NCBI RefSeq assembly: GCF_001886815.1
Contig: NZ_CP018099.1
Span: forward strand, 4,896,501 to 4,960,500
Direction of reading: 5' to 3'
Source of the DNA: Caldithrix abyssi DSM 13497
GTDB lineage: Bacteria; Calditrichota; Calditrichia; Calditrichales; Calditrichaceae
Length of the DNA: 64,000 nucleotides
Shown: one piece after another, positions 43,093-52,110 of the stretch
Position numbering within the stretch: position 1 is the stretch's first letter
How the letters are laid out: each line of letters starts with the position of its first letter
Notes under the pieces: model-generated
Seen by the model: only the letters and a program-made list of their open reading frames with translations
Told to the model about the DNA's origin: nothing
The model's database searches: none
Made by a program: the position numbers and the translations under genes

Positions 43093-44133
43093 TTACATGG
43101 CAAAATTAACTTTTTTGTAGGTATGGTACATTTCCATGACAAAAACTTTTACAATCGCAGCGGCCGGAACGGCTAAAAACATTCCCAGAATCCCAAAAAA
43201 TTGTCCGCCGGCAATGACCGCAAAAATGACCAGTAAAGGATGCATCTGGACGCTGCGCGCCACCACCAACGGCTGAACGACCACATTGTCCAGCAGCTGT
43301 ATTACGGCAAAGGCCCCGGCAACCATCGCCATTTGATTGAACTGTCCGTTGCTAATAAACACAACCAGTACGGCTAAAATCGTACCCGTTAACGGGCCCA
43401 CGTAAGGCACCATATTCGCCAGACCGGCAAAAGCGCCGATCAGCAAAAAGTAGGGCACATCCAGCAGCCACAGCGCAAATACAGACATCATGCCAATAAT
43501 CAAAGCATCAAAAAACTGGCCGCGCAAATAGCCGCCGATTTGCTGGTCGATTTTGTACATCATATTTAAAGTCATTTCAAAATAACGATTGGGAACAATG
43601 CTGACCAGGCCCTTAATCATCGCCCGCCCGTCTTTTAATAAGAAGAAAACCACAAAGGGAATAATAACCAGCGTGGTGATTATCGAAATCACACTGCCCA
43701 CCAACCCAAACAAAGAATCCGAAAAGTGCTGAACGGCCTCGTTTAATTTTGCATGTAAATTAAGGTTGGATTCTTTTAAAAAAGGAATGTTTTGCCGAAT
43801 AAATTGTTCGATATTCTGAATGGTCTGTGAACTTTCTCCGGAGCTCAGATTGTGTTGAATCACTTTTACCTGTTCAACAACAGGCGGAATTACAAACAGA
43901 ATGATGGCAACTAAAACGAGCGCCAGGCAGAAAAAGATGACTCCTGTGGCTGCCGTCCTGCTCAATCCCTTGTATTCCAGAAAAGAGGCGATGGGATCCA
44001 GAATGTAAGAGAGCAGGGCGCCAATAATAAAAACAATAATAATCGAACTCAATTGAACCACCAGCCAGCCGACGGCCAACATGGCCACAACAAACAAAAC
44101 GATTTGCAAAAAGCGGTTAATGGTAATGTCCAT
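43093..44133 (-). CDS. AI-2E family transporter (PerM/YdiK type)
   Basis: 346 residues with about eight membrane helices. The family signature includes ILDPIASFLEYKG near the start, VIPFVVFFLLKDGRAMIKGL in the middle, and IGAFAGLANMVPYVGPLTGTILAVLVV followed by LDNVVVQPLVVARSVQMHPLLVIFAVIAGG near the end. Members export quorum signals, or act as Na+/H+ antiporters; the substrate here is not known. Start overlaps the stop of the cyclic-nucleotide-binding gene by 1 base, which suggests the two are co-regulated. Confidence 0.9.
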   Translation of the reverse strand: MDITINRFLQIVLFVVAMLAVGWLVVQLSSIIIVFIIGALLSYILDPIASFLEYKGLSRTAATGVIFFCLALVLVAIILFVIPPVVEQVKVIQHNLSSGESSQTIQNIEQFIRQNIPFLKESNLNLHAKLNEAVQHFSDSLFGLVGSVISIITTLVIIPFVVFFLLKDGRAMIKGLVSIVPNRYFEMTLNMMYKIDQQIGGYLRGQFFDALIIGMMSVFALWLLDVPYFLLIGAFAGLANMVPYVGPLTGTILAVLVVFISNGQFNQMAMVAGAFAVIQLLDNVVVQPLVVARSVQMHPLLVIFAVIAGGQFFGILGMFLAVPAAAIVKVFVMEMYHTYKKVNFAM

Positions 44134-44657
44134 TATTTCCCCTTTTCGGATAAAGATTGAAGTTTTTCTCTCAATTCCCGATTCTCGATATTGCTTCTGC
44201 GCAGTCGTTCGGCAATCATCTGCGAAAGACGGAGAAGAATCTTATTACCGGTTCGGGGATAGGTTTCCAGAATACTGAACAGATCGGGTTGAAAAAAACC
44301 GTACAAAATACTGGGCTTACTGGCGATGGCAGAAGCCGTGCGCGGCGCCTCCAGCAACAGGGCCATCTCTCCAAAAAAATCTCCCTTGGAAAGCACAGCC
44401 AGAACGCGCTGATCCCTGCCCAGCGTAATGCGCACTTCGCCCTCTTCGATGATGTACATGCCCACCCCTGGATCGCCTTCATTAAACACCACCTCGCCCT
44501 CACGGTAGGTGCGTTGATGTAAAATGCGCTCTAATTGTCTTAGCTCTTTTTTTGAAAGGTCCTGAAAAAGGGGGATACGTTTAAGAACGCTCAGGATATC
44601 TTCCTTTTCGCCCTCTTTTTTTCTAAAAATATTAGTCCAGACACTATCTTCTAACAT
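44133..44657 (-). CDS. Cyclic nucleotide-binding domain protein (no DNA-binding domain)
   Basis: 174 residues. A single cNMP-binding domain (about 25-150) has LKRIPLFQDLSKKELRQLERIL at its start and the phosphate-binding cassette GDFFGEMALLLEAPRTASAIA with the conserved FGE and RTA. There is no helix-turn-helix; the C-terminus is a coiled coil (RLRRSNIENRELREKLQSL). It may bind cAMP, cGMP or another small ligand and control a partner, possibly the exporter encoded next (1-base overlap). Confidence 0.87.
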   Translation of the reverse strand: MLEDSVWTNIFRKKEGEKEDILSVLKRIPLFQDLSKKELRQLERILHQRTYREGEVVFNEGDPGVGMYIIEEGEVRITLGRDQRVLAVLSKGDFFGEMALLLEAPRTASAIASKPSILYGFFQPDLFSILETYPRTGNKILLRLSQMIAERLRRSNIENRELREKLQSLSEKGK

Positions 44658-44807
44658 GGCGTTCCCTTATATTTTTGATTTACTTTGCAATTTACTCAGA
44701 GCATAGACCCGTCGCAAGTATTTGAATTTAAATAAGAATGTTTTAAATTTTGTGCACCATGGCATAACATGGAGAAATTTATTGTTTTCAAGCAAGGAGG
44801 TTCCAAA

Positions 44808-45986
44808 ATGCAACGCTTTCTCATATTTGCTCTAACCATCTCATTTTCCCTCATTTTTGTTCTGTCTTCTAAAGCCCAGGATAAAGCCTTTTATCAGAAG
44901 AAAAAAGTGTGGACGACAGAACGCATGGTTTTAACGGGCAATTTCGATAAGGTCAAAAAGCCACGGATGGAAGATTTTAAGACGCAGGTTTTCCATTTTG
45001 AACCCACCCATCAGGACACCACCGGCACCTGCTGGTCGTTTTCCACCATTTCCTTTCTGGAAAGCGATCTGTACCGCCAACATCAAATCAAGGTGCGCCT
45101 TTCCGAAATGTTTGTCGTTTACTGGGAATATGTGGAAAAAGCCCGACGCTTTGTGCGCGAGAAAGGCGATTCTTTTTTTGGTCAGGGTTCGGAATCTAAC
45201 TCTGCAATTGCGCGCATTAAACAATACGGCATTGTTCCGCGCCAGGTTTATGACGGCCTGTTGCCAGGACAGGAACGCTACAATCACACGCGCATGTTTC
45301 GCGAAATGAAGGACTACCTGAATTTCATTAAAGAAAAGGGCTACTGGGATGAAGACATTGTGCTGGCCACTATTAAACAAATTTTGAACAAATACATGGG
45401 TGAACCGCCTTTGTCCTTTGAGTACAAGGGCCAAACTTTTACGCCGGTTACCTTCAGGGATCAGTATTGTAAACTAAACCCTGATGACTATGTGGAATTT
45501 ATGTCCACCATCAAAGCGCCATTTTACACCAAAGCCGAATTCGAAGCTCCGGACAACTGGTGGCATTCCAAAGACTACCGGAACATTCCATTAGACGTTT
45601 TTTATAAGACCATTAAACAGGCCATAAAGAACGGTTATTCAGTGGCCATTGGCGGCGACGTTAGCGAACCGGGACGCTACAATGAAGGCGACATCGCCAT
45701 TATTGTCCCCTGGGATCTTCCCCAAAAATCAATTAACCAATACTCTCGCGAACTCCGTATTTACAACCGTACCACCACTGATGACCACAGCGTTCATCTG
45801 GTTGGCTACACTCACAAATATGGCCATGACTGGTTTTTAATCAAAGATTCCGCTTCCGGATCGCAAAAAGGAGAATACAAAGGCTATTTCTTTTTCAGAG
45901 ATGATTTCATCAAATTGAAAATGTTGAGTTTTATGGTTCATAAGGATGCTGTTAAGGACTTGCTGGAAAAGTTTGACGACCAATAG
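44808..45986 (+). CDS. Exported papain-like cysteine peptidase (C1B, bleomycin hydrolase type)
   Basis: 392 residues from ATG 44808, which has AAGGAGG 8 bases upstream and opens a signal peptide (FLIFALTISFSLIFVLSSKA); the frame to 44769 adds 13 residues before it. Catalytic Cys75 is in HQDTTGTCWSFST, and His327 is in DDHSVHLVGY. The third catalytic site, usually Asn in NSWG, is Asp347 in WFLIKDSASG. The two-part architecture with a large insertion between Cys and His fits aminopeptidase C/bleomycin hydrolase. It should be an exported peptidase. A hairpin terminator follows the stop. Confidence 0.9.
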   Translation: MQRFLIFALTISFSLIFVLSSKAQDKAFYQKKKVWTTERMVLTGNFDKVKKPRMEDFKTQVFHFEPTHQDTTGTCWSFSTISFLESDLYRQHQIKVRLSEMFVVYWEYVEKARRFVREKGDSFFGQGSESNSAIARIKQYGIVPRQVYDGLLPGQERYNHTRMFREMKDYLNFIKEKGYWDEDIVLATIKQILNKYMGEPPLSFEYKGQTFTPVTFRDQYCKLNPDDYVEFMSTIKAPFYTKAEFEAPDNWWHSKDYRNIPLDVFYKTIKQAIKNGYSVAIGGDVSEPGRYNEGDIAIIVPWDLPQKSINQYSRELRIYNRTTTDDHSVHLVGYTHKYGHDWFLIKDSASGSQKGEYKGYFFFRDDFIKLKMLSFMVHKDAVKDLLEKFDDQ

Positions 45987-45994
45987 TAAACGGC

Positions 45995-46037
45995 AAGCGC
46001 CTTACGGACTTAAACCCCTGTGAGGCGCTTTCTTATT
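45995..46037 (+). terminator. Terminator after the C1 peptidase
   Basis: Stem AAGCGCCT (45995-46002) with AGGCGCTT (46023-46030), loop 20 bases, followed by TCTTATTT. It overlaps the last codons of the convergent small gene (stop at 46010), so it sits inside a coding end. Confidence 0.65.
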
Positions 46038-46231
46038 TCCCAGAGTGCGTTTTCCGCTTCCGACGAGGCAGACAATCGTTTTTTTAAGCGCAGCAGGCGG
46101 GCGGAAATATCATGAATTTGCCTTAAAAACTCTTCGTCATACTCCAGGGTTTCCGATCTGTTTTGCAAGATGAGAATGCGCAGGCGCATCTGTAAATCTT
46201 CAAAGCGCTTTTGCAGAGCTTGCTCATTCAT
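46010..46231 (-). CDS. Small coiled-coil protein
   Basis: 73 residues, mostly charged helix (ALQKRFEDLQMRLRILILQNRSETLEYDEEFLRQIHDISARLLRLKKRL). No family recognised. Ribosome site GGAGTGAGGCC precedes ATG 46231. It is divergent from the cyclophilin gene across a palindromic region and convergent with the C1 peptidase gene. Real but of unknown function. Confidence 0.62.
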   Translation of the reverse strand: MNEQALQKRFEDLQMRLRILILQNRSETLEYDEEFLRQIHDISARLLRLKKRLSASSEAENALWEIRKRLTGV

Positions 46232-46311
46232 GGCCTCACTCCTTGTTTTTCTTTACTTTTATGATCGGTGGAAGAAAGGGCTTTCCAAATTTTAAAAGTT
46301 TTTTGACCCAA

Positions 46312-46334
46312 TATTGAACAATAATTGTTCAATA
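46312..46334. promoter_or_regulatory. Perfect 23 bp palindrome, candidate operator
   Basis: TATTGAACAAT (46312-46322), centre A (46323), ATTGTTCAATA (46324-46334): 11-base arms, one-base centre. It lies between divergent starts, 81 bases from the small coiled-coil gene start and 65 bases from the cyclophilin start. That position and symmetry fit a dimeric repressor site. It could fold as a hairpin too, but lacks a T-run directly after it (aatatctatttttgc). Confidence 0.65.
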
Positions 46335-46398
46335 ATATCTATTTTTGCAAAAAATTCTTTTACCCCCTAATTTTAAAAGAAAAAACTGGGGGTTAAAA

Positions 46399-47058
46399 AT
46401 GAAAAAAGTTCTTTTCTTTTTGCTTAGCGTATCGCTCATCCTTTCTGCCTGCAAAGATCGGAAAACGATGGATGAAAATATTCAACTTAAAAAGCAAATA
46501 AAGGAATTAAAATTGAAGTTAATGCAGTACGAAAAGCTGGCGCAAAACATGCAGTTTTTAATTGAAGAGATGGAGGGCGTAAAAGCGCGCATTGTTACCA
46601 ATTACGGCAATATTGAACTGAAGCTGTTTCCGCAAAAGGCGCCCCTTACCTGTTTCAATTTTATTACGCACGCCGAAAGCGGATATTACGATGGCCTGCT
46701 TTTTCACCGTGTGATTAAAGGTTTTATGATTCAGGGCGGAGACCCCAACACTCGAGGCGGAAATGTGCAAATCTACGGTCTTGGCGGCCCGCTGGTTCAC
46801 ATTCCGCATGAGTTTAACGATCTTAAACACGACCGGGGCGTTGTTTCCATGGCTCGCCCTGGCAACCTTGCAGCCGGCGCCGGCACACAGTTTTTTATTG
46901 TGCAGCAACCGGCCCACCACCTGGATGGACAGTACACGGTTTTCGGTAAAGTAACCAGCGGCCTGGATGTGGTGGACAAAATCGCCGACGTTGCCACCGG
47001 AGCAAACGATTTGCCCAAAACGCCTGTGAAAATCATTAAACTTGAGGTGTTTAAATAA
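46399..47058 (+). CDS. Cyclophilin-type peptidyl-prolyl isomerase, lipoprotein
   Basis: 219 residues from ATG 46399 (ribosome site actgggggttaaaa), chosen because it starts a lipoprotein signal ending LILSAC (Cys about 20); the longer frame to 46345 adds 18 residues. A coiled coil (about 25-60) precedes a cyclophilin domain (about 70-219) with VTNYGNIELKLFP, LLFHRVIKGFMIQGGDPNTRGG, PHEFNDLKHDRGVVSMARPG, GTQFFI and LDGQYTVFGKV. Active-site Arg (HRVIKGFMIQGGD) and the Gln/Phe motif are present. It folds proteins in the periplasm, anchored in the outer membrane. Confidence 0.9.
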   Translation: MKKVLFFLLSVSLILSACKDRKTMDENIQLKKQIKELKLKLMQYEKLAQNMQFLIEEMEGVKARIVTNYGNIELKLFPQKAPLTCFNFITHAESGYYDGLLFHRVIKGFMIQGGDPNTRGGNVQIYGLGGPLVHIPHEFNDLKHDRGVVSMARPGNLAAGAGTQFFIVQQPAHHLDGQYTVFGKVTSGLDVVDKIADVATGANDLPKTPVKIIKLEVFK

Positions 47059-47442
47059 TAACGTAAGATTTGATCAGCGACTACTAAGGCAGCGCAGATG
47101 CAAGTTAAAAAAATTTGATTTATTTAAACACTTAACAAATTTGAAGGCAAGTACACTTATCATTAGTTATGAGTGATGCGTAATTCGTGATGAGTTAATT
47201 TTTAAGCGCTGCTTAAATTATGTTGGTTGCAGGGATAACTCCTCACTCGTTAGCTGTCAGGCGCCATGTATCGAAACCGCTCCCTTCGACTTCGCTCAGG
47301 GAGCGGTAAGGAAAGAAAAAAAATTCTCGTTTCCTGCAAGGGCGGGGTCCTCGCAATGACAGAGCCACATGGTGGCTGAGCATAAACGCCTAAACCACTA
47401 AACTTCTAAACCCCTAAACTCTTACACTCTTTCTCCTGCGAG
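47059..47442. other. Intergenic stretch with REP-like palindrome and small repeats
   Basis: 384 bases with no gene. It contains the 39-base REP-like palindrome at 47271-47309, a short perfect GCCAC-ATG-GTGGC (47358-47370), and strings such as taaaccactaaacttctaaacccctaaac typical of dispersed repeat debris. Confidence 0.6.
47271..47309 (+). repeat. REP-like palindrome, copy 1
   Basis: A 39-base sequence, TCGAAACCGCTCCCTTCG then ACTTCGCTCAGGGAGCGG then TAA, with a 10-bp stem ACCGCTCCCT/AGGGAGCGGT (47276-47285, 47298-47307). It is identical, inverted, to 52111-52149. Similar CCTTCGACTTCGCTCAGG palindromes occur widely in bacteria. Confidence 0.85.
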
Positions 47443-48363
47443 TCATTCCAGCCACTCGTTAATACGCATGGAAATACGCACAATGGCAAAAATTAATACA
47501 AAAGTTCCCAGCCACTGTACCGTATCCAACAAGCGATGGCGAACAAAATATTCCAGCAAAATGGCCGTGGCCGGAAAACTCAACTCGCAAATGGTGGCAA
47601 TAGAAGCGGGAATCTTCCTCAATCCGTAGTAATAAAGAAAGATGGCCGGCGCTCCCGTGGAAAAAATAATGAGCGCAAAAACCAGAATTTGCTGGGGAGT
47701 AATTTGCGCAATGGCCTGATAGGTATTGGTAAACACCCCCACAACAACCATGATTAGCGCCGTAACCAGAAAGCGTAAATAAGTTGCGAAGTGAAAATCA
47801 ATGCGTCGTAAAAGACGTTTACTAAAAACCGTCGATGCCGCAAAGCTCATGGTGGCCAGCATGGCAAAGCCCGCTGCTTCCAGTGTTTTGTCGCCCGTAA
47901 AAAAATTGGGCAACCGCCAGCCGAAGGTCATAAAATAGGCGCCGATTAAAGCCAGCGCCGCCCATTTTAAAAATCTTTTAGAAAGACGCTCTTTTAAAAA
48001 AAGCGCCGCCAGCCCTATGGCAAAAACCGGTTGTAGTTTCTGGATGAGCACAACCACCGAGAGGTTAACATAATTCACATAAAATATGGCGCGCGTAATG
48101 GCCAGCGTACCGATCGCCCCGCCAAAAAGCGCAACGGCCAACAGGGACAGCCACTCTTTATAGTTTAACAAGCGCAGCCGCGCAAAATAACGAATGAAAA
48201 AAGGCGTCATTAAAATCGCAGCCATGGAAGTTTCAATCATTACCACCAGAACAACCGGCAGCCGATATAAATAAGGGCGTAGCACAATGCCGTCAACGCC
48301 CCACAAACTGGCGGCAAGGATGACAAAATAGGGCGCTAATTTTTGTTTTAAATGATCTTTCAT
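47443..48363 (-). CDS. EamA/DMT family transporter
   Basis: 306 residues with ten predicted membrane helices and two EamA repeats (about 10-140 and 160-300). The start ASLWGVDGIVLRPYLYRLP and LIQKLQPVFAIGLAALFLKERLSKRF with ALALIGAY, and the second FLYYYGLRKIPASIATICELSFPATAILLEY, are typical. It is an inner-membrane exporter or importer of amino acids, nucleotides or sugars; the substrate cannot be read. Divergent from the GH13 gene at 48609. Confidence 0.88.
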   Translation of the reverse strand: MKDHLKQKLAPYFVILAASLWGVDGIVLRPYLYRLPVVLVVMIETSMAAILMTPFFIRYFARLRLLNYKEWLSLLAVALFGGAIGTLAITRAIFYVNYVNLSVVVLIQKLQPVFAIGLAALFLKERLSKRFLKWAALALIGAYFMTFGWRLPNFFTGDKTLEAAGFAMLATMSFAASTVFSKRLLRRIDFHFATYLRFLVTALIMVVVGVFTNTYQAIAQITPQQILVFALIIFSTGAPAIFLYYYGLRKIPASIATICELSFPATAILLEYFVRHRLLDTVQWLGTFVLIFAIVRISMRINEWLE

Positions 48364-48390
48364 CGCTTTTCTTCTTAAAAATTTTGCGCT

Positions 48391-48406
48391 AATTTACTGG
48401 TAAATT
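48391..48406. promoter_or_regulatory. Palindrome AATTTAC-TG-GTAAATT
   Basis: Perfect 7-base arms with a 2-base centre, 28 bases upstream of the EamA transporter start and within the divergent region shared with the GH13 gene. A candidate operator, but could be chance given the AT content. Confidence 0.4.
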
Positions 48407-48608
48407 GAATTCCAAACAAAATTGTTCACATTAGAAAGCGTAGCCGACCTAAAAATCTTAGATTTAAACAACCACTCTTTTTAGCGCGACCTCTTTTTTA
48501 AAAAAAGAAATCCCTCAATTGAAAATCGATTAAACAATTTGCTAAAATACCTCTTTAGCATTATTTTCTTTGGCGCGCAACATTTTTGCAAACATGGAGA
48601 AAATGTAA

Positions 48609-51600
48609 ATGACAACCATAAAAGAATTTCATCTTAAAAAGTCCGTACGGCAACAACTTTTGACCCATGATTCATGGTTTAAAAAACAAGGAGATGTGAT
48701 TATCTCAAACCAACAGGTGGCGCTAAAGCTCGCAGAGTCTCTGCGTCCCCTGAACAAGAACCTTCAGGCCAGCGAATTGAATGCCCTGGGTCTGCTTCAT
48801 GAAATCGAACATGCCATGGTCGAGTTTTATCAAAAACATATTTTAAAAAACGTGCTTTTACAACTGGAACGGTATTTTAAGCAAAAATTAGGTTCCGAAG
48901 CGTATCAAAAACTGCTCGAAGGCTTTTGCGAATACTATCCACCCACCCCTGTTTTAAAAAACGAAATGTCCATCAAAGCCTACTTAAAAGCCAAAAGCGG
49001 GCAAACGCCTAACAGCCAGCTCATTCTGGAAGAAATCTTTTTGCTCTGGTTGGACCATTTAAATCCTGCATTCAAACCCTTAAAAAAAGCCATGGAGCCC
49101 ACCGAACTTTCCAGCGCCACGGTCTTTGAAAAAACGCTTGATTTGTTCGACCATTTTTTTGCCGAAGCGCCGCCTCTCCCACAGGAGAAGACCTCTTTGT
49201 TTGAATTTTTAAGAGAACCGGCTAAAAAATTTCCGCATTCCATTCAGGCTCAACTGGAATACATCGCCCGCCACTGGGAAAAGTACATCGGATCTTTTTT
49301 AAAACGCTTATTATTTTCGCTTGATTTTCTCACCGAAGAACACAAAGCGCGCTTCAATCAGGCCGCTTTCGGCCCCGGGCCAAGCGTCGTCCCCCGGTAT
49401 TCCGCAGACCTCGAGCCGGAGCGTTTTACCCCTGACGAACACTGGATGCCACGCCTGGTATTAATCGCTAAAAGCACCTATGTGTGGCTCGATCAACTCA
49501 GCAAAAAATTCGAACGACCTATTACCACCTTAGACCAGGTTCCCGATGAAGAGCTGGAGCGGCTGTCACGTTTCGGCATAACCGGGCTGTGGCTGATTGG
49601 TATCTGGGAGCGAAGCAGAGCCTCACAGCGCATCAAACAGCATACCGGCAACACCGAGGCGCTTGCTTCTGCCTATTCTTTGTACGATTATGTGGTGGCT
49701 CAGGATCTTGGCGGGGAAGCGGCTCTACAAAACTTAAAAGAACGGGCCTGGCGCTTTGGAATTCGCATGGCAACCGACATGGTGCCCAATCACACCGGCA
49801 TCGATTCACGCTGGATCATTGAACACCCGGACTGGTTTATTCAACTACCTTATTCACCGTTTCCCAAATACAGCTTTAATGGCCCCGATTTGTGCGACCA
49901 TCACGACGTCGGCATTTTTATTGAAGATGGGTACTGGGACAAAACAGACGCCGCCGTGGTGTTTAAAAGAGTGTACTATCCTGCAGGTGAAGTTCGATAC
50001 ATCTACCACGGTAACGACGGAACCAGCATGCCCTGGAATGATACCGCCCAACTCAATTATTTGAATCCCGAAGTGCGCGAAGCCGTCATTCAAAAAATAA
50101 TCGACATTGCCAGGCAATTTCCCATCATTCGTTTTGACGCGGCCATGACCCTGACCAAAAAACACTTTCAACGTCTGTGGTTTCCGGAACCGGGGCACGG
50201 CGGCGATATCCCCTCACGCGCGCAGTTTGGCATGACCAAAAGCGAATTCGACCGACACATGCCCAACGAGTTCTGGCGCGAGGTGGTTGATCGTGTTCAA
50301 AAAGAAGCGCCGGACACCCTGTTGCTGGCCGAAGCCTTCTGGTTAATGGAGGGATATTTTGTGCGCACCCTCGGCATGCATCGCGTTTACAACAGCGCCT
50401 TTATGAACATGCTTAAAAATGAGGAAAACGATAAGTTCCGCCTATTGATTAAAAAGACGCTGGAATTCAATCCGCAAATTCTTAAACGCTACGTTAATTT
50501 TATGAACAATCCGGATGAAGAAACCGCCGTTGTACAGTTTGGAAAGGGCGATAAATATTTTGGCGTTTGCATCATGCTGGCCACGCTTCCGGGTCTGCCC
50601 ATGTTCGGTCACGGTCAAATCGAAGGTTTTGCCGAAAAATACGGCATGGAATACCGCCGCGCCTACTGGGATGAAGAAGAGGACAGCTGGCTGGTTCAGG
50701 AACATTTTCGTCTAATTGCTCCACTCTTAAAAAAACGATATCTTTTCAGCGACGTGGAAAATTTCTTGCTGTACGATCTTTATAACGGCGACGGCCAGGT
50801 TAACGAAAATGTGTTTGCCTACAGCAACTATTTTCATGAAGAACGAGCCCTCGTTCTTTACAATAACAGCTTTTCCCATGCCGCCGGATGGATTAACCTG
50901 TCTGCCGCTTTTAAAAGCAAAGACCAATTGGTTCAAAAACCCCTCTGGGAAGGCCTTAAGCTCCATTTCCCTGAAGATGCGCTGATCGTTTTTCGCGATC
51001 ATGTTAGCGGTCTGCACTATATTCGAGAGATGAAAGAGATTAAAGAACGCGGATTGTTTGTGGATTTAGGCGCCTACAAATTTCAGGTTTATCTTGATTT
51101 TCGGCCTGTTTTTGATTCACCGCACGAACCCTACCGCCAGTTGTGCCAGCACCTGAACGGGCAGGGAGTTGCGGATCTTAATATCGCTCTGAAAGAAATG
51201 CTCTATCGCCCCTTACATCAAGCCATTGAGCAGGCGCTCGATTCCCAATTTTTACGCCCCTTTCATGAGGGTTTTAAAAACAGCTCCTCAACGGCTCATT
51301 TTAATAAATGGCTTCGTGACAATCTTTCTGCTTTTGTCGCCAATATTGCGCAACTCGAGCAAAAAGATTCGTTTTCAACCCCAATCATTAATCATGTTGC
51401 CGCCCAGCTTACTCATTATTTTATAATTTCCGATAGCTGTTTTTTCACTGACCATACACTGGATTTAGAATCTTTCGCGGATCGGCTAACATCCTTCTTT
51501 AATCTTGACCTTCAAAAGCCGTCTGTTGATTTCCGTCTGTTTCAAAGTCATTTGATCTATTACCTACTGGAAGCTGTTTACCATCAAAGCGAAGATCACG

Positions 51601-52043
51601 AAATCTTTCAGGATCGACTGCTGGACAACATCTTTGCGAATTATCTGGATCACCTGGACCATTTGAAGTTTGTGGGCCACAGGGGACTGTTTTTACTGGA
51701 CCTTTTAAATCAATTTCCGGAAGGACTGGCTTTTTCTCAAATTACCAGGCTAAAAGAACAAATAAGATACCTTTTCGATTTACAGTCAACAGCGCGCTTT
51801 ATTAAACTTCATGAATTCAATGGCGTTCTTTATTTTAACAAAGAGAATTTTGAAGAGATGCTGTTCTGGCTGTTCATTTTACATCTATTAAAAAAGTGTA
51901 AAACACCTCAAAAAGATTGCGCCCGCACCAAACGTAGCGTAAACAATTTGAATTTACTGATCCACAAAGCACTTAAAAGCGGTTATCAAACAGAAAAATT
52001 TTTGGGTGAATTTACCACTAAACAAAAAGCTTCAAAAAAATAA
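48609..52043 (+). CDS. Large GH13 (alpha-amylase superfamily) protein with unknown end domains
   Basis: 1144 residues with no signal peptide, so cytosolic. The GH13 (beta/alpha)8 barrel lies about 290-760. Its motifs are MVPNHTG (region I), IIRFDAAM (nucleophile Asp510), LLLAEAFW (acid/base Glu575) and FMNNPDEETA (Asp636, replacing the usual NHD). About 290 residues before and 380 after the barrel match no domain I recognise. The barrel includes a special GYWDKTDAAVVFKRVYYPAGEVRYIYHG insertion. It may transfer or hydrolyse alpha-1,4 or 1,6 glucan inside the cell (maltosyltransferase or branching-type), but the subfamily is uncertain. Start has gagaaaatgtaa upstream. Confidence 0.85.
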   Translation: MTTIKEFHLKKSVRQQLLTHDSWFKKQGDVIISNQQVALKLAESLRPLNKNLQASELNALGLLHEIEHAMVEFYQKHILKNVLLQLERYFKQKLGSEAYQKLLEGFCEYYPPTPVLKNEMSIKAYLKAKSGQTPNSQLILEEIFLLWLDHLNPAFKPLKKAMEPTELSSATVFEKTLDLFDHFFAEAPPLPQEKTSLFEFLREPAKKFPHSIQAQLEYIARHWEKYIGSFLKRLLFSLDFLTEEHKARFNQAAFGPGPSVVPRYSADLEPERFTPDEHWMPRLVLIAKSTYVWLDQLSKKFERPITTLDQVPDEELERLSRFGITGLWLIGIWERSRASQRIKQHTGNTEALASAYSLYDYVVAQDLGGEAALQNLKERAWRFGIRMATDMVPNHTGIDSRWIIEHPDWFIQLPYSPFPKYSFNGPDLCDHHDVGIFIEDGYWDKTDAAVVFKRVYYPAGEVRYIYHGNDGTSMPWNDTAQLNYLNPEVREAVIQKIIDIARQFPIIRFDAAMTLTKKHFQRLWFPEPGHGGDIPSRAQFGMTKSEFDRHMPNEFWREVVDRVQKEAPDTLLLAEAFWLMEGYFVRTLGMHRVYNSAFMNMLKNEENDKFRLLIKKTLEFNPQILKRYVNFMNNPDEETAVVQFGKGDKYFGVCIMLATLPGLPMFGHGQIEGFAEKYGMEYRRAYWDEEEDSWLVQEHFRLIAPLLKKRYLFSDVENFLLYDLYNGDGQVNENVFAYSNYFHEERALVLYNNSFSHAAGWINLSAAFKSKDQLVQKPLWEGLKLHFPEDALIVFRDHVSGLHYIREMKEIKERGLFVDLGAYKFQVYLDFRPVFDSPHEPYRQLCQHLNGQGVADLNIALKEMLYRPLHQAIEQALDSQFLRPFHEGFKNSSSTAHFNKWLRDNLSAFVANIAQLEQKDSFSTPIINHVAAQLTHYFIISDSCFFTDHTLDLESFADRLTSFFNLDLQKPSVDFRLFQSHLIYYLLEAVYHQSEDHEIFQDRLLDNIFANYLDHLDHLKFVGHRGLFLLDLLNQFPEGLAFSQITRLKEQIRYLFDLQSTARFIKLHEFNGVLYFNKENFEEMLFWLFILHLLKKCKTPQKDCARTKRSVNNLNLLIHKALKSGYQTEKFLGEFTTKQKASKK

Positions 52044-52110
52044 ATGCGCTTTAACAAAGTTTCGCCATTTCTCGTCTCCTACCATGCGGGAGACAAAGAA
52101 TTTATTTTCT

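Noticed and set aside
44769-44807. Upstream start of the C1 peptidase
   Set aside because: It would place 13 residues before the signal peptide; ATG 44808 has AAGGAGG at the right distance.
46312-46334. SOS (LexA) box at the palindrome
   Set aside because: The GAAC and GTTC halves are 7 bases apart, not 4, and neighbouring genes are not repair genes.
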